Source: Salinicola lusitanus (GTDB lineage: Bacteria > Pseudomonadota > Gammaproteobacteria > Pseudomonadales > Halomonadaceae). Taken from it: 64,000 bases of DNA. Within the stretch, counting starts at the first letter, position 1; every line of letters begins with the position of its first letter. The stretch covers positions 1 through 64,000 of the forward strand of contig NZ_PZJM01000003.1 in the NCBI RefSeq assembly GCF_003206045.1, given 5' to 3'. The notes below the pieces were generated by a model. That model searched no databases, was not told the origin of the DNA, and saw only the letters and a program-made list of their open reading frames with translations. The position numbers and the translations under genes were made by a program. Of the stretch, positions 1 through 12,489 are shown piece after piece.

Positions 1-1147
1 CACCGGTTACCGGATTGAGCCCCTGGCCCATCATCTCGGTCACCATCACTCCCGTGCCCATCTGCTGCATCAACTGCTCAAGAGAAGAGGTCGGCGCCTG
101 AATCCGAACGTTGCGCGCCCCGCCGGCGTTGCCGGTGGTCTGGAGGCCCAGCCGACGAGCGCTGTAGGCCGCCAGCATGTAACTCGCCAGCCTGCCGCGA
201 TCGATGAAGACATTGTCGCGCGTGGCGACGCCGTCACCATCGAAGGCGGCGCTCGCCATGCCACCGACCTCGCGCGGATGCTCACCTAGGGTGAACCACT
301 CTGGGAACAGCGTCTCGCCGAGCTGGTCGCAGAGAAACGACGATTCGCGATAGAGCGCCCCGCCGGCGATGCTGTTGAGCAGGTTGCCGACCAACCCGCG
401 CGCCATGTCCGGCGCCAGCAGCACCGGGAACCGGCCGGTTTTGGGCCGCTGCCCGCCCAGCCGGCTCAGGGTCCGCTCGGCAGCGCTGACACCCACCGAC
501 TCCGGAGTCGCCAGATCACTGGCCTTGCGCGCCGTGGTGAAATCGTGATCGCGCTGCATGCCGTCGCCGCTACCGCCGATCAGCAGGCAGGAAAGGGAGT
601 GGCGAGTGCCGCGCTTGCTGCCCAGAAAGCCATGGCTGTTGGCATAGACCGTGACCACTTCCGAGGAAGAGAGGCTGGCACCTTCGGAGTTGGTGATGCC
701 AGCTTGATCACGGCCCGCGCTTTCGCAGCGCAGCGCCAGCTCGACCGCCTGATCGGTGCTCAGCGCCCACGGGTGATGGAGGTCGAGATCCGGCAGCTCG
801 GTCGCCATGAGCGCTGCGTCGGCGAGCCCCGAAGCCGGGTCCTCGCCGGTGTAGCGCGCGATCGAGATCGCCTTCTCGACCACCGCCCGAATCGAGGCGT
901 CCCCGGCGTCCGAGGAGGAAGCATTGCCCTTGCGGTTGCCCACGTAGACGGTGACCGCGATACCTTGATCGCGAGAGAGCTCCACCGTTTCGATCTCGCC
1001 CAGGCGCACGCTCACGCCCAACCCCTGGTCGACGCTGGCACCGACTTCGCAGGCGTCTGCGCCAAGTTGCCTGGCGAGTTCCAGCGCCATGCCGGCGCGC
1101 TCCTCGAGGCGCGATTGCTGTGCCTCGGCGTTGAAAGCTTGACTCAT
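1..1147 (-). CDS. pmbA: PmbA (TldE) metalloprotease-complex subunit, 3-prime end cut by window
   Basis: Partial gene, 382 codons visible from the ATG at 1147; the C-terminus lies beyond base 1. It matches the TldE/PmbA family: the N-terminal SQAFNAEAQQ start, the SRDQGIAVTVYVGNRKGNAS region and the later GNAGGARNV motif. In the family, TldE pairs with TldD to form a heterodimeric protease that degrades unfolded peptides and matures some RiPP peptides and the CcdA antitoxin; TldE lacks the zinc HExxH motif, and none is seen here. Its partner tldD is 0.75 kb away on the same strand, with darP between them on the other strand. Start chosen because the ATG follows the purine-rich stretch CAGGAGTCTCAG on the coding strand. 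Identity is confident; completeness cannot be judged. Confidence 0.93.
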   Translation of the reverse strand, partial: MSQAFNAEAQQSRLEERAGMALELARQLGADACEVGASVDQGLGVSVRLGEIETVELSRDQGIAVTVYVGNRKGNASSSDAGDASIRAVVEKAISIARYTGEDPASGLADAALMATELPDLDLHHPWALSTDQAVELALRCESAGRDQAGITNSEGASLSSSEVVTVYANSHGFLGSKRGTRHSLSCLLIGGSGDGMQRDHDFTTARKASDLATPESVGVSAAERTLSRLGGQRPKTGRFPVLLAPDMARGLVGNLLNSIAGGALYRESSFLCDQLGETLFPEWFTLGEHPREVGGMASAAFDGDGVATRDNVFIDRGRLASYMLAAYSARRLGLQTTGNAGGARNVRIQAPTSSLEQLMQQMGTGVMVTEMMGQGLNPVTG

Positions 1148-1262
1148 CTGAGACTCCTGATGCTTGAAACTCCGCTCATCGGACACGCCGATCGAACGGA
1201 GCCTGGATCAATTCGGGCCCTGGGCGGGGCGCTATGTATCCACGCCTGGCTGACAAGAAGCG

Positions 1263-1290
1263 TTGGCGAGGCGGGTCGCGCTGATATACT
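1263..1290 (+). promoter_or_regulatory. Sigma70-like promoter for darP
   Basis: TTGGCG at 1263-1268 and TATACT at 1285-1290 are separated by 16 bases. Transcription would start about 25 bases before the darP ATG at 1321. It lies in the pmbA-darP divergent gap. Confidence 0.55.
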
Positions 1291-1320
1291 ACGGCCCTCA
1301 CTCGACGCATTGGGTAAACC

Positions 1321-1836
1321 ATGGCTAACGATTCGGACAACGATACGGCTTTCGATCACGACGCACCTCCCAGCAAGAGCCAGATCAAGCGGGAGATGCA
1401 GGAGCTGCAGGCACTCGGCGAGCGCATCATCGCACTGGACCCCGCCGTGCGCGCGCGGCTGCCGCTCTCCGACGAAATGCTCGCTGCCGTCGAGGAGACC
1501 GGTCGCATCCGCTCCCACGAAGGACGCCGTCGCCACATGCAGTACGTCGGCAAGGTCATGCGCAAGGAGGACCGCGAGGCGATCCGGGCCGCCTTCGAGG
1601 AGATCGACCAGGAGCACGTCCAGCGCAACGCCGCGTTCCACCGTCTCGAACGGCTTCGCGACCAGCTCATCGAGGACGATGCCGCCCTGGAACCCTTCAT
1701 CGAAACGCATCCCCATGTCGACCGCCAAGCGCTGCGTCAGTTGATCCGCAACGCCCGAAGCGAGAGAGCGCGGAACAAGCCGCCCGCCAGCTCCCGCAAG
1801 CTGTTCCAGCTGATTCGTGACACTGCCGGGCTCTGA
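1321..1836 (+). CDS. darP: Ribosome-associated protein DarP (YjgA, DUF615)
   Basis: 171 aa, the usual family length. The sequence carries the DUF615/YjgA signature: PPSKSQIKREMQELQALGE near residue 17 and the RRRHMQYVGKVMRKED segment near residue 70. DarP is known as a late assembly factor of the 50S ribosomal subunit. It is highly charged, helical, soluble, and has no membrane segment. The gene sits alone on the plus strand between pmbA and tldD, both on the minus strand, an arrangement common in gammaproteobacteria. Its 3-prime end converges with tldD, 59 bases apart, with no clear terminator between them. Confidence 0.93.
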   Translation: MANDSDNDTAFDHDAPPSKSQIKREMQELQALGERIIALDPAVRARLPLSDEMLAAVEETGRIRSHEGRRRHMQYVGKVMRKEDREAIRAAFEEIDQEHVQRNAAFHRLERLRDQLIEDDAALEPFIETHPHVDRQALRQLIRNARSERARNKPPASSRKLFQLIRDTAGL

Positions 1837-1895
1837 ACCGCGGGCAGCCAACCTGGGCTCGCCTGTCGCCAGATCACGCAACGCCTGGCGCGTGG

Positions 1896-3365
1896 CTATG
1901 ACGCCGTGCCACCGACGGTGATCTCGTCCAGCTTCAGGGTCGGCTGACCGACGCCGACCGGCACCCCCTGGCCCTCCTTGCCGCAGACCCCGATACCGCT
2001 GTCCAGCGCCATGTCGTTACCGATCATCGAGACATGCGACATCGCTTCGGGGCCATTGCCGATCAGCGTGGCGCCCTTGACCGGCGCGGTGATCTTGCCG
2101 TCCTCGATCAGGTACGCCTCGGAGGCCGAGAACACGAACTTGCCGGAAGTGATATCGACCTGACCACCGCCGAAGCTGACCGCGTAGATACCCCGCTTGA
2201 CGCTCTTGACGATCTCTTCCGGGTCGTCCCGCCCCGCCAGCATGTAGGTGTTGGTCATGCGGGGCATGGTGACATGAGCGTAGGATTCACGCCGCGCGTT
2301 GCCGGTGGGCTGCATGCCCATCAGCCGCGCATTGAGCTTGTCCTGCATGTAGCCGGTGAGAATGCCATCCTCGATCAACGGCGTGTACTGGCCCGGCGTT
2401 CCCTCGTCGTCGATGCTCAGTGAGCCGCGACAGTCGTCGAGCGTGGCATCGTCGACGACAGTGACGCCCTTGGCCGCCACCCGCTGACCCAGGCGGCCGG
2501 CGAAGGAGGAGCTGCCCTTGCGGTTGAAATCCCCTTCCAGACCGTGGCCCACCGCTTCATGCAGCAGGATGCCCGGCCAGCCATTGGCCAGCACCACCGG
2601 CATCTGTCCGGCCGGCGCGGCGACCGCCTCCAGATTCACCAGCGCCTGCCGCACCGCTTCCCTGGCATAGGCGTCGGCAACGTTCTCGTCTCGCAGACGC
2701 TGCATGGAATAGCGGCCGCCACCGCCGGCGCTGCCGCGCTCGCGACGTCCATTCCTGGCGACGATCACGTTGACGTTGAACCGCACCAGCGGGCGGATGT
2801 CGGCGGCCAGCGTGCCGTCGCTGGCACAGACGAGCACCACCTCGTGCACGCCGGTCAACGACGCGCTGACCTGGGTCACCGCAGGATCGGCGGCGCGCGC
2901 CACACGATCCGCCTGCTTGAGCATCGCGATCTTCTCTTCGGCACCCAGCCCGCTCAGCGGATCGATACCCTGGTAGCGAGACGTCGCGGCGGCGACCTGA
3001 ATCGGTGCCGGTTCACGCCGGTCGCCGCTGCGCGCGATGCCGGACGCGGTGCGCCCGGTGTCCAGCAGCGCGTCCGGGCTGATCTGGCTCGAGTAGGCGA
3101 AGCCGGTCTTCTCGCCGGAGAGCGAGCGCACGCCGACGCCCCCATCGATGTTGTAGCTGGCATCCTTGACCTCGCCATCCTCCAGCACCCACATCTCGTG
3201 CCAGGTGCGCTGGAAGAAGAGATCGGCGTAGTCGATACCGGCGCCCATGGCGTGGCCAAGGCCAACGCTCAGCGATTCGACGTCCAGCCCGCCGGGCGCC
3301 AGCAACAGCGTCGACGCCTGCTCGAGAGCGTCGCCACTCGTCTGTTTCATCGGACTCAGTGTCAT
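1896..3365 (-). CDS. tldD: Metalloprotease TldD
   Basis: 489 aa, typical TldD length. The zinc-binding HEAVGH motif is at residues 269-273 (His269, Glu270, His273), and the fourth ligand candidate Cys461 lies in [12 protein letters not shown], as in characterised TldD. The product should form the active TldD/TldE heterodimer with PmbA encoded 0.75 kb downstream. The ATG overlaps the yhdP stop in an ATGA arrangement, so translation is probably coupled, and tldD looks like the last gene of a run rng-yhdP-tldD. All catalytic residues are intact. Confidence 0.95.
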   Translation of the reverse strand: MTLSPMKQTSGDALEQASTLLLAPGGLDVESLSVGLGHAMGAGIDYADLFFQRTWHEMWVLEDGEVKDASYNIDGGVGVRSLSGEKTGFAYSSQISPDALLDTGRTASGIARSGDRREPAPIQVAAATSRYQGIDPLSGLGAEEKIAMLKQADRVARAADPAVTQVSASLTGVHEVVLVCASDGTLAADIRPLVRFNVNVIVARNGRRERGSAGGGGRYSMQRLRDENVADAYAREAVRQALVNLEAVAAPAGQMPVVLANGWPGILLHEAVGHGLEGDFNRKGSSSFAGRLGQRVAAKGVTVVDDATLDDCRGSLSIDDEGTPGQYTPLIEDGILTGYMQDKLNARLMGMQPTGNARRESYAHVTMPRMTNTYMLAGRDDPEEIVKSVKRGIYAVSFGGGQVDITSGKFVFSASEAYLIEDGKITAPVKGATLIGNGPEAMSHVSMIGNDMALDSGIGVCGKEGQGVPVGVGQPTLKLDEITVGGTAS

Positions 3366-6300
3366 TGGGCACTTTCCAGGTTGATGTTCGGCGAGGACCA
3401 GGGGCCCTCGATGCGATAGTAAATCTGCGTCGCGCGATCCAGCCAGCGGCCGAACAGCTGATCGACGACGAAGAGGCCGATACCGACCTGCGGAGCGCCG
3501 GCCATGACCGCGACCAGCGGCAGGTTCTGGCTGACGGGCACGGTGATCCCGAGGCGCTGGTCCAGCGTCTGCCGATTGAGATCGACGCTGCCGGAGAGCG
3601 TGAACCGAGTGGCGGTACCGTCGACGACGATCGGCCCCTCGGTCTGCAATCGGCCATTGTACAGCGTAGCGCTGCCCTCGATGCTATTGAAAGCCGTACC
3701 GCCGCTCGTGACGTCGGAAAAGTCCAGTTGCAGACGGCGCAGCACGTTGTCCAGGTTGAACAGGCCGACCAGCTTGGCCCCCGAGGAGTGGATCTGGCGT
3801 AGTCGGCCATTCTCGAGGGTCGCCTGAACCCGTCCGGTCGACAGCGGCAAGGCGAACTGCCATGGCGCCCCCGGCCAGGAGAGTTGCATATCGGCGTCCG
3901 CGCTCTCGCTGGTGACCGGCACCTGCTGGCCCAGCGCCTGGAAGGCACTTCCCACGTTACCACCCGTGGCTTTCACCTGAGCCCGGCTCAAGCTTGCCTC
4001 CCCGGAGGCTTGCCACTCGAGAGACCCGGACAGCTTCAGCGCTCCCAGCGTCAGACTCAGCGGCTCGACGGCGAGTTGCCGGTCATCGGCATGCCAGGTC
4101 GCCTCCAGCGGCCCGAACTGCTGCCCCTGACGCTCGAACTGTGCAACCCGCACGTGACCCGCCGGCACTTTGCCGAGACCCGAGGGGATCGCCGCTGGAT
4201 GGGGGGCGGTCTCGATCTCCTCCATCAGGCTCGACGCCTGGCCCTGGTCCGCCCCCTCCTTGGGGGTCAATGCATCCAGATTGAGACGTTGCAGATCGAT
4301 ATCGATCGGCATCGCGGCATCCGGCTGCCAACTGGCCTTCCCCGCGGCGATCTCGCCGGCGAGCGACAGTTGCCAGCCGTTCGACAGCGGCGAGGCATCG
4401 GCCTGCAAGCCACCGAGACAGCGCCCTTCCACCAGGATGCAAGGCGTCGACAGCGCAATGCGCTTGAGACCGCCGCCATCCTTGACGGGCTTCGCCTCGG
4501 GATCGCCAACATCGTCCTCGAGGGTCGTTGGAACACCGCCTTCCGTGTCTGATGCCGAATCGGCGGCTTCGAGTCCGCTCAGGGCCTTTACCCAACGCTG
4601 GGTATCGATCCGGTTCGGGCGCCACAATACGTACCAGCCGGGCTCGCTGGGCCAGGCGGCCTGTTCGCCCGGCCACCCTTCCAGCCACACTTGCCCCTGG
4701 ACCTGATCGCCGACGGTGCGCCAACGGGCGTGCCCCCAGCTACCCAGCGTCACCCGGCCGGTGCCGGCGGCAATATCGGCATCGATCGCCAACGACTCGC
4801 TCGAAGAAGGCGACTTCCCGAACGGCGGCGGCAGTGCGATCCCCAGGCTCTCGAGGTCGCTGCGCACCGTGAGGCTGGCGTTGTCCTGTTCGTCGAACGT
4901 CAAGTTGGCGCGATAGGGGAAGAAGCCGCTCAACAGGCCGCCGACGCGAGACAGGCCGGCCCAATCCAGCAGTCCCCGCCCCAGCGCTCTGCCCTCGAGG
5001 GCAATGCCGCTGGGGCCGCGCTGGCGACCGCCGATATTGAAGTGCGCCAGCACCGGTCCCTCGAAAGCCCGCGCCCCCAGCTCTCCGGTGACATAGTCCT
5101 CGCCGTTGTCGCGCCGATAGCGCAGGTCGCCGTTGACGCCACCGAGCGTCAGCTGCAGCTCGGGAAACGTCAATGACTTAGCATCGACCCGACCCTGGAC
5201 GTCGACCGCCATGTCGGTCTCGACGTCGCTGCCCTCGTCCATCGGCATGTCGATACGGAGATTGGCGCTGACCGAGCCCTCGCTCTGCCAGAGGCCGAAG
5301 GTCTCACTCATGGTGTCCAGCGGGGCGTGGGCGAGAAAATCCAGCACGCCGGCGGTGCTGCCGTTGACATCACCTTCTACGTGCAGCGTCTTGTCGGCCA
5401 GCACGACGCTGGCATTGCGGGTCGTCAGGCCGTGGCTGGTGGCGTGTGTGATGTTCGCGTCCAGGTCCATGTTGTCCATCTGCAGATGACCGTAGACCTT
5501 CTCCAGCGCGGGCCACTCGGGGGCGTACTGGAGACGCCCGTCGGCCACGTCCAGCGACAGCTTGAGATAGTCGTCCGGGTTGACGAACATCTGACCTTCC
5601 GGCGCCTCCTTGTCGCTCAGCGTGACGGAGAGCCCCAGCTTGCCCCGCTCGACGATGCCGCCGATGTCGCCGCCGAACCATTCCCGCAACTGCTCGTCGT
5701 CGATCACGCGGGTAGGCAGCCACGACAGTACCCGCGAGTTCCGGGCGTCGGCATTGGCAAAATCGAGATCGAGCAGGAAGGTGCCGGGCTTGTCCTGGTC
5801 ATCGTAGAGCGTCAGCCCGAATCGACCGGTGGCGGTTGCGCCCCGCCATCCCGCCTTGAGGTTCTCGCCGCTGACCACGGCACCCTGGCGGGTCAGTTCG
5901 AAGTCGATCTGGCCGCTGGCGCGGGAGAGATCCAGCGGATCGGCGTAGACCATCGGAATCGAGAATTGCGCCGCTTCGTCGGCGGCGAAGGAGACGGTGC
6001 CTCCACGCCCACGATAGCTGATCCAGGCATCCGCGGGGCCACCCCCGGGAATCTCGTTCCAGGCGGTGACCGCAGCGTTCTCGACTGCGCTCTGGGCATA
6101 CCATTCACCGTCTTCCCGCCCGACTTCCAGACCGGCGACGTGGCCTCGAGGGTTCAACTGGATCAGGGTCTGGGCGAGCTCGAACGGCAGTGGCAAATAG
6201 CGCAAGTAGTCGGTCATGCCGGCCAGATCGAACGGTGCGCTGCGCAGCCACCAGCCATCATCGGTGGACCGGGCCTGCAACTGCTGCGGCCAGTCCACCG

Positions 6301-7327
6301 CCGCCAGGCCGGCATGAGAGACCCGCAGGTCATCGAGCCAGGCGCTCCAGCCGCCCTCGGCGTCACGGTCCAATCCCGCCTCGAAGCCGAGCCCTCGCAG
6401 CGTCTCGGAAACCTCGTTGCGGGTGTCATTGACCTGCAACCGGGGTACGTCCAAGGAGATCCGACCCTGGCGCAGCCCGCCTTCACGCCACTCGCCGGCC
6501 AGCGACGCCTGTCCCTCGACCTTCCCGATCCCTCTGGGGTAACCGGAGCTCAGTGCGACCAGTGACGGCGACAGTGCGCTCAGATCGAGGGCTCCGGCGA
6601 AGCGAGCCTCGGGGTGATCGTCGGTGCCGCCACCCTCTGGCTGCGCCGCACCGCCGCTCTCGATCGCCAGATGAAGGTGGCCCGCCTCCTTGCCCCCGGC
6701 GCTGAGCGTGGCCTGGATCGAGGCCTGGCCGCTCCGGCTGGCCAGCGTCAGTTGCGAAACCGACACGCTGGCCTGCTCGCGCTCGCCATGCAGGACCAGC
6801 GTGACGTTCTCGAGCCGGGCCTGCTGGCGCGCCAGCATCCGCAGCCAGCCGTCGACATCGAGCGAAGACGACGACGAGTCGTCGGAGCCACCGAACCAGC
6901 GACTGCCTGCGCCATCCGGCCAGGCCCACCGGCCGTCGGCGGCCTGATAGAGGTGCAGCGTCAGCCCCTCGATCTCCGCTCCCCGCAGGACCGGCGCGCC
7001 CAGCCGCCAGCTCGCCAGCGTCTCGAGCCGCCCGGCGGCGTGATCGACACTCAGCAGCGGCTGACCGTCATGGGTCTCGAGTCGCAGGTCATTCAACGTT
7101 AGGCGGGGATTCAATCGATGGACCGTCAGGGCGAGTTGACCGAGCCCGGCACTGGCATCCAGTTGGTCTTCCAGGACGGAGGTCAGCCAGGGGCTCAACC
7201 GGTCGATCTGCCAGGCTGCCAGTCGGACGCCGCTCGAAAGTACGGCGACGACGATGGCAACGAGGGCGACCAGTGTCAGCAGCCAGCGCCAGGAAGCACG
7301 CAACCGAGTCATTCGGGGACGACTCAT
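3362..7327 (-). CDS. yhdP: YhdP family AsmA-like envelope protein
   Basis: 1321 aa, close to the length of YhdP. One N-terminal membrane segment (about residues 14-34) is followed by a very long beta-rich, repetitive periplasmic region ending in an AsmA-like C-terminal region ([20 protein letters not shown] and [20 protein letters not shown]). Established knowledge of the family: YhdP, TamB and YdbH are bridge-like proteins that carry phospholipids between inner and outer membrane. It lies between rng (4-base gap) and tldD (ATGA overlap), the standard gammaproteobacterial order. The start at 7327 is used; a second ATG five codons in is also possible. Confidence 0.9.
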   Translation of the reverse strand: MSRPRMTRLRASWRWLLTLVALVAIVVAVLSSGVRLAAWQIDRLSPWLTSVLEDQLDASAGLGQLALTVHRLNPRLTLNDLRLETHDGQPLLSVDHAAGRLETLASWRLGAPVLRGAEIEGLTLHLYQAADGRWAWPDGAGSRWFGGSDDSSSSSLDVDGWLRMLARQQARLENVTLVLHGEREQASVSVSQLTLASRSGQASIQATLSAGGKEAGHLHLAIESGGAAQPEGGGTDDHPEARFAGALDLSALSPSLVALSSGYPRGIGKVEGQASLAGEWREGGLRQGRISLDVPRLQVNDTRNEVSETLRGLGFEAGLDRDAEGGWSAWLDDLRVSHAGLAAVDWPQQLQARSTDDGWWLRSAPFDLAGMTDYLRYLPLPFELAQTLIQLNPRGHVAGLEVGREDGEWYAQSAVENAAVTAWNEIPGGGPADAWISYRGRGGTVSFAADEAAQFSIPMVYADPLDLSRASGQIDFELTRQGAVVSGENLKAGWRGATATGRFGLTLYDDQDKPGTFLLDLDFANADARNSRVLSWLPTRVIDDEQLREWFGGDIGGIVERGKLGLSVTLSDKEAPEGQMFVNPDDYLKLSLDVADGRLQYAPEWPALEKVYGHLQMDNMDLDANITHATSHGLTTRNASVVLADKTLHVEGDVNGSTAGVLDFLAHAPLDTMSETFGLWQSEGSVSANLRIDMPMDEGSDVETDMAVDVQGRVDAKSLTFPELQLTLGGVNGDLRYRRDNGEDYVTGELGARAFEGPVLAHFNIGGRQRGPSGIALEGRALGRGLLDWAGLSRVGGLLSGFFPYRANLTFDEQDNASLTVRSDLESLGIALPPPFGKSPSSSESLAIDADIAAGTGRVTLGSWGHARWRTVGDQVQGQVWLEGWPGEQAAWPSEPGWYVLWRPNRIDTQRWVKALSGLEAADSASDTEGGVPTTLEDDVGDPEAKPVKDGGGLKRIALSTPCILVEGRCLGGLQADASPLSNGWQLSLAGEIAAGKASWQPDAAMPIDIDLQRLNLDALTPKEGADQGQASSLMEEIETAPHPAAIPSGLGKVPAGHVRVAQFERQGQQFGPLEATWHADDRQLAVEPLSLTLGALKLSGSLEWQASGEASLSRAQVKATGGNVGSAFQALGQQVPVTSESADADMQLSWPGAPWQFALPLSTGRVQATLENGRLRQIHSSGAKLVGLFNLDNVLRRLQLDFSDVTSGGTAFNSIEGSATLYNGRLQTEGPIVVDGTATRFTLSGSVDLNRQTLDQRLGITVPVSQNLPLVAVMAGAPQVGIGLFVVDQLFGRWLDRATQIYYRIEGPWSSPNINLESAQ

Positions 7328-7331
7328 CGGT

Positions 7332-8795
7332 TCACATCAGCACGATGTCGTACTGTTCCTGGGAGTAGTGCGCCTCCACCTGGAACCGGATCGTCTTGCC
7401 GATGAAGGATTCGAGATCGGCCACCGCGGCGGACTCCTCGTCGAGCAACCGATCGACCACCGACTGGGCGGCCAGCACCATGTAGGTCTCCGGCGAATAG
7501 GCCCGCTCCTCGCGCAGGATCTCGCGGAAGATCTCGTAGCAGATCGTTTCCGGGGTCTTCAGCGACCCCCGCCCCAGGCAGGTCGGGCAGGGTTCGCACA
7601 GTGTCTGTTCGAGACTCTCGCGGGTACGCTTGCGAGTCAGCTGCACCAGGCCCAGTTCGGTAACGCCGGTCAGCTTGTTCTTGGCGTGGTCCCGTTCCAG
7701 CGACTTCTCGAGCACCCGCAATACCTGGCGCTGGTGCTCCAGCTCCTCCATGTCGATGAAGTCGATGATGATGATGCCGCCGAGATTGCGCAGCCGCAGC
7801 TGGCGGGCGATGGCGGTCGCGGCTTCGAGGTTGGTCTTGAAGATGGTCTCCTCGAGATTGCGATGGCCGACATAGCCGCCGGTATTGACGTCGATGGTGG
7901 TCATCGCCTCGGTCTGGTCGATGACCAGATAACCGCCGGACTTGAGCTGTACCTTGCGCCCCAATGCCTTCTGGATCTCGTCCTCGACGCTGTAGAGATC
8001 GAAGATCGGCCGCTCGCCGGGGTAGTATTCGATCCGCGACTCCATGGTCGGCATGAACTCCCGGGCGAACTCCTTGAGCTTGAAGTAGTTCTCGCGGGAG
8101 TCGATGCGCACCTTCTCGATCTGGTCACGCATCACGTCGCGTAGCGTACGGATGAACAGTGGAAGATCGTCGTAGATCGGGGTGGAGACCTCGGCCGTCG
8201 TACGCCGCTCGGCCACCTTCTGCCACAGCCGCTGCAGGAAGACCATGTCGGCGAACAGCTCCTCTCGCCCCACGCCCTCGGCCGCCGTGCGAATGATGAA
8301 GCCCCCGCTGTCGCCTGACGGCAGCTCCGCCTTGCCGCTCTCGACCAGCGCCTTCAATCGTTCGCGCTCGGCCTCGTCCTCGATCCGCTGGGAGACGCCG
8401 ACATGGGGGGAATCCGGCATATAGACGAGATAGCGGGAGGGAATGGAGAGATGCGTGGTCAACCGCGCCCCCTTCGAACCGATCGGGTCCTTGGTGACCT
8501 GCACGATCAGCGACTGCCCGGCGTGCAGCAGATGGCTGATCGACGCCGGCTCCTCGTGCGGGGCATCGGGAGGGAGTACTTCGTTGACGTGAATGAAGGC
8601 GGCCCGCTCGAGGCCGATATCGATGAAGGCGGCCTGCATGCCCGGAAGGACCCGCACGACCTTGCCCTTGTAGATATTGCCGACGATGCCCCGGCGACGG
8701 CTGCGCTCGATGAAGGCTTCCTGCAGCACACCGTTTTCCACCACGGCCACCCGCGTTTCCATCGGCGTCAGATTGATCAGTACCTCACCGCTCAT
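7332..8795 (-). CDS. rng: Ribonuclease G
   Basis: 487 aa, full length for RNase G. An S1 RNA-binding domain lies near residues 38-115 (GNIYKGKVVRVLPGMQAAF). The catalytic magnesium-binding Asp302 (TTIDVN) and Asp345 (IIIIDFID) correspond in position to RNase E Asp303 and Asp346, and the zinc-link CPTC is at residues 403-406. There is no long RNase E-type C-terminal scaffold. The enzyme processes the 5-prime end of 16S rRNA and degrades some mRNAs. It is the upstream neighbour of yhdP with only 4 bases between them, so they are probably cotranscribed. Confidence 0.95.
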   Translation of the reverse strand: MSGEVLINLTPMETRVAVVENGVLQEAFIERSRRRGIVGNIYKGKVVRVLPGMQAAFIDIGLERAAFIHVNEVLPPDAPHEEPASISHLLHAGQSLIVQVTKDPIGSKGARLTTHLSIPSRYLVYMPDSPHVGVSQRIEDEAERERLKALVESGKAELPSGDSGGFIIRTAAEGVGREELFADMVFLQRLWQKVAERRTTAEVSTPIYDDLPLFIRTLRDVMRDQIEKVRIDSRENYFKLKEFAREFMPTMESRIEYYPGERPIFDLYSVEDEIQKALGRKVQLKSGGYLVIDQTEAMTTIDVNTGGYVGHRNLEETIFKTNLEAATAIARQLRLRNLGGIIIIDFIDMEELEHQRQVLRVLEKSLERDHAKNKLTGVTELGLVQLTRKRTRESLEQTLCEPCPTCLGRGSLKTPETICYEIFREILREERAYSPETYMVLAAQSVVDRLLDEESAAVADLESFIGKTIRFQVEAHYSQEQYDIVLM

Positions 8796-8912
8796 GCGGG
8801 CATCCTTGTTGCAGGTGGTTCGAGCACGCCGGCGACATCCCTTGCCGGGGCCAGCGGCGCCAGCCTCATGGGAATTATGGCACAGCCGCCCGTTCTCTCA
8901 TAAGGCGCCCCG

Positions 8913-9542
8913 TCACGAGGGAAGATCGCCCGGCCCGTCATCCGGCAACGCGCCACCCCACAGCGGGACACCTTGCCCGCGTAGCAGGGCCGCGGTCTCG
9001 GCAAGCGGCAGACCCACCACGGCGGAGTAGCTCCCCACCAATTGGTCGACGAAGATCGATGCCAGGCCCTGAATCGCGTAGCCGCCCGCTTTGTCCAGCG
9101 GCTCCCCGGTTGCCCAGTAGGCCGACGCTTCCGCCTCGTCGATGCAACGCATCACCACGCGGGTGGAGACCCGGCTCTCGACCAGCCCCCGAGGGCCCAG
9201 CACGGCCACCGCGGACAGTACCCGGTGCTCCCGCCCGGACAGCATCATCAACATCTCGCGGGCGTGGGCTTGATCTGCCGGCTTGCCGAAGATGGCATCG
9301 TCGCAGACCACGACGGTGTCGGCGCCCAAGGTGGGCAACGCACTGCCCACATGGCCCGCTTCGGCCTTCTGGCGAGCCAGGCGGGAGACGAAGCGCTCCG
9401 GCGACTCGTCGTCCAGCCGGGACTCGTCGATGTCGGTCGGCACGACCTCGACCGTGACGCCGATCGATGCCAGCAGCTCGCGCCGACGCGGCGACGCCGA
9501 TGCCAGGCGCAGGACGGGGTCGGCGCGGGAAGCGGCATTCAT
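8913..9542 (-). CDS. maf: Maf-family nucleoside triphosphate pyrophosphatase (YhdE type)
   Basis: 209 aa from the ATG at 9542. This start is preferred to one 15 codons upstream because GGAGG sits at good distance before it and the protein then begins just ahead of the Maf signature [11 protein letters not shown]. Other family motifs are TLGADTVV near residue 70 and FGKP with the conserved Lys. Maf proteins hydrolyse dTTP/UTP (YhdE type) or modified nucleotides to monophosphates, a house-cleaning role. The gene sits between mreD and rng, where yhdE is found in Escherichia coli and relatives, which is why the YhdE type is favoured over YceF; that assignment is by context. Confidence 0.9.
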   Translation of the reverse strand: MNAASRADPVLRLASASPRRRELLASIGVTVEVVPTDIDESRLDDESPERFVSRLARQKAEAGHVGSALPTLGADTVVVCDDAIFGKPADQAHAREMLMMLSGREHRVLSAVAVLGPRGLVESRVSTRVVMRCIDEAEASAYWATGEPLDKAGGYAIQGLASIFVDQLVGSYSAVVGLPLAETAALLRGQGVPLWGGALPDDGPGDLPS

Positions 9543-9652
9543 GGGCAAATCCTCCGAGGGAGCTGGGAAGTCACCGGCCGTCGGCATGCCGCCACCGGTC
9601 GGGAAGAGCGCCGGTCACGCCGCAGCGTGGTCGCGAATGGCCGCTGCGACGG

Positions 9653-10132
9653 CTACCCGATGCCCAACCGGCGACGCACCACCTGCATCATGGTGAATAG
9701 CCACGGCCAAAGCAGCGCACCGATCAGTGCTGGCAGCAGGAACTCGAGGCTGACGGAGATCGGGCCGAAGATCGTGCGCAGCCACTGTTCGACCAGTTGC
9801 GCGATACCCAGCAGAATGAAGACCAGCACGGCCTGCTGCCAGATCGAATAGACGCGGAAGCGCTGATAGAGCAGCAGGAAGAGATAGGCAAGCAGCGACA
9901 GCACCAGGGCATTCTGCCCCAACGGTGCGCCCTCGATCAGGTCGAGCATCAGGCCCAGCACGAAGCCATGCAGCACGCCCACGCGTTGCGGGGTGGCGAC
10001 ACACCAGTAGGCCAGCAGCACACCCAGCCAGTCCGGTCGCCACACCAGCCAGGCATCCGGCAGCGGCATCACCTGCAGGCAGAGTGCCAACAGCAGCGTG
10101 AACCAGACGAAGAGATAACCGAACGGACCCAT
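9653..10132 (-). CDS. mreD: Rod shape-determining protein MreD
   Basis: 159 aa integral membrane protein with about five hydrophobic segments, the usual MreD size and layout. It begins two bases after the mreC stop codon, so translation is probably coupled. MreD is part of the elongasome that directs lateral-wall peptidoglycan synthesis. Family marks are the N-terminal FVWFTLLLALCLQVMPLP and the LRTIFGPISVSLEFLLPAL segment. Third gene of mreBCD, followed by maf. Confidence 0.92.
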   Translation of the reverse strand: MGPFGYLFVWFTLLLALCLQVMPLPDAWLVWRPDWLGVLLAYWCVATPQRVGVLHGFVLGLMLDLIEGAPLGQNALVLSLLAYLFLLLYQRFRVYSIWQQAVLVFILLGIAQLVEQWLRTIFGPISVSLEFLLPALIGALLWPWLFTMMQVVRRRLGIG

Positions 10133-10134
10133 GG

Positions 10135-11112
10135 CTACTCCTGCTCCGTGGACTGCAGTGTCAGCGCTGCGGTCAACGCGTCTTCATTGATCCGGTTGGT
10201 ATCGGGATGACCGGGATCACCCGGCCACACCACCTGGCGAGCCATGCGCTCCGGCGCGCTCAAGCTCTCCTCGGGTCGCTCGGGCGGAAACAGCAGCAGG
10301 AAATAGCGCGAGCGCTCCGGCTGGGAGATCGGCTCCGCCGAGACTTCCATGAACGCCTGACTCGACTCGCGCTTGACGTCGACGACACGCGCGACCGGAT
10401 AGCCCTGAGGGAAACGCCCGCCCAGTCCGGATGTCACCAGCAGATCGCCCTCGCGAATATCCGCCGTCGCCGGCACGCTGGGGATGTTGAGCGAATCGAG
10501 CTGGCCGGTGCCCTGGGCGATGAAGCGCAAACCGTTGCGATTGATCTCCACCGGCACCGCATGGTTGGCATCGGCCACCATCAGCACGCGACTGGTATAG
10601 GCGGAGACGGAGACCACCTGCCCGATCAGGCCCGAGGCGTCCATCACCGGTTGGCCGATGTAGACGCTATCGCGCCGCCCTCGGTTGATCACCATCTGCT
10701 GGGTGAACGGGTCGGAGTCCAGCGATAGCAGCTCGGCGGTGATATAGGGCACGTCGGCGGGATTCGGAGCGTTGAGCAGTTCGCGCAGGTGGATGTTCTC
10801 GGCGGTCAGGCTCGCCATGCGCTGCACCCGGTTGGAGAGCGTCAGCAGCTGCTCGCGCAGGCGCCCGTTCTCGTCGATCAGCGCCTGCTGGTCGGAGATC
10901 GCCATGGCGCCCCAGCGCACACCCTCGCTAGGCAGCGCGACCAGCCACTGGATCGGCGCCACGATCGAGGTCATATGGGAACGTGCCGTTTCCACCGCGC
11001 TGAAGCGGTGTTCGGCAAACATAAGCCCGAACGCCAGTACCGCACACAGCAGCATGCGGTACGTGGGTATCGGGCCGTAGGAAAACAGCGGTTTGATAGG
11101 CCTCACCCCCAC
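10135..11112 (-). CDS. mreC: Rod shape-determining protein MreC
   Basis: 325 aa. One N-terminal membrane segment (about residues 19-36) is followed by a short coiled coil (about residues 70-105) and the beta-barrel domain with conserved motifs such as NRGRRDSVYIGQPVMD and VTSGLGGRFPQGYPVARV. MreC is the periplasmic scaffold of the elongasome. The start is a GTG at 11112; an in-frame GTG two codons later is equally possible. mreB ends 51 bases upstream and mreD follows after 2 bases. Confidence 0.94.
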   Translation of the reverse strand: MGVRPIKPLFSYGPIPTYRMLLCAVLAFGLMFAEHRFSAVETARSHMTSIVAPIQWLVALPSEGVRWGAMAISDQQALIDENGRLREQLLTLSNRVQRMASLTAENIHLRELLNAPNPADVPYITAELLSLDSDPFTQQMVINRGRRDSVYIGQPVMDASGLIGQVVSVSAYTSRVLMVADANHAVPVEINRNGLRFIAQGTGQLDSLNIPSVPATADIREGDLLVTSGLGGRFPQGYPVARVVDVKRESSQAFMEVSAEPISQPERSRYFLLLFPPERPEESLSAPERMARQVVWPGDPGHPDTNRINEDALTAALTLQSTEQE

Positions 11113-11163
11113 CTACCGAAGACGGAAGGTGCCGCTCGGCGGCCTCATCCGTCGCGGCTGGCC

Positions 11164-12489
<1,326 letters not shown>

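Noticed and set aside
2544-3419. Many long Arg/Ala/Gly-rich open frames opposite real genes
   Set aside because: They are antisense or shifted shadows produced by high GC content, without homology-like sequence or ribosome-binding sites.
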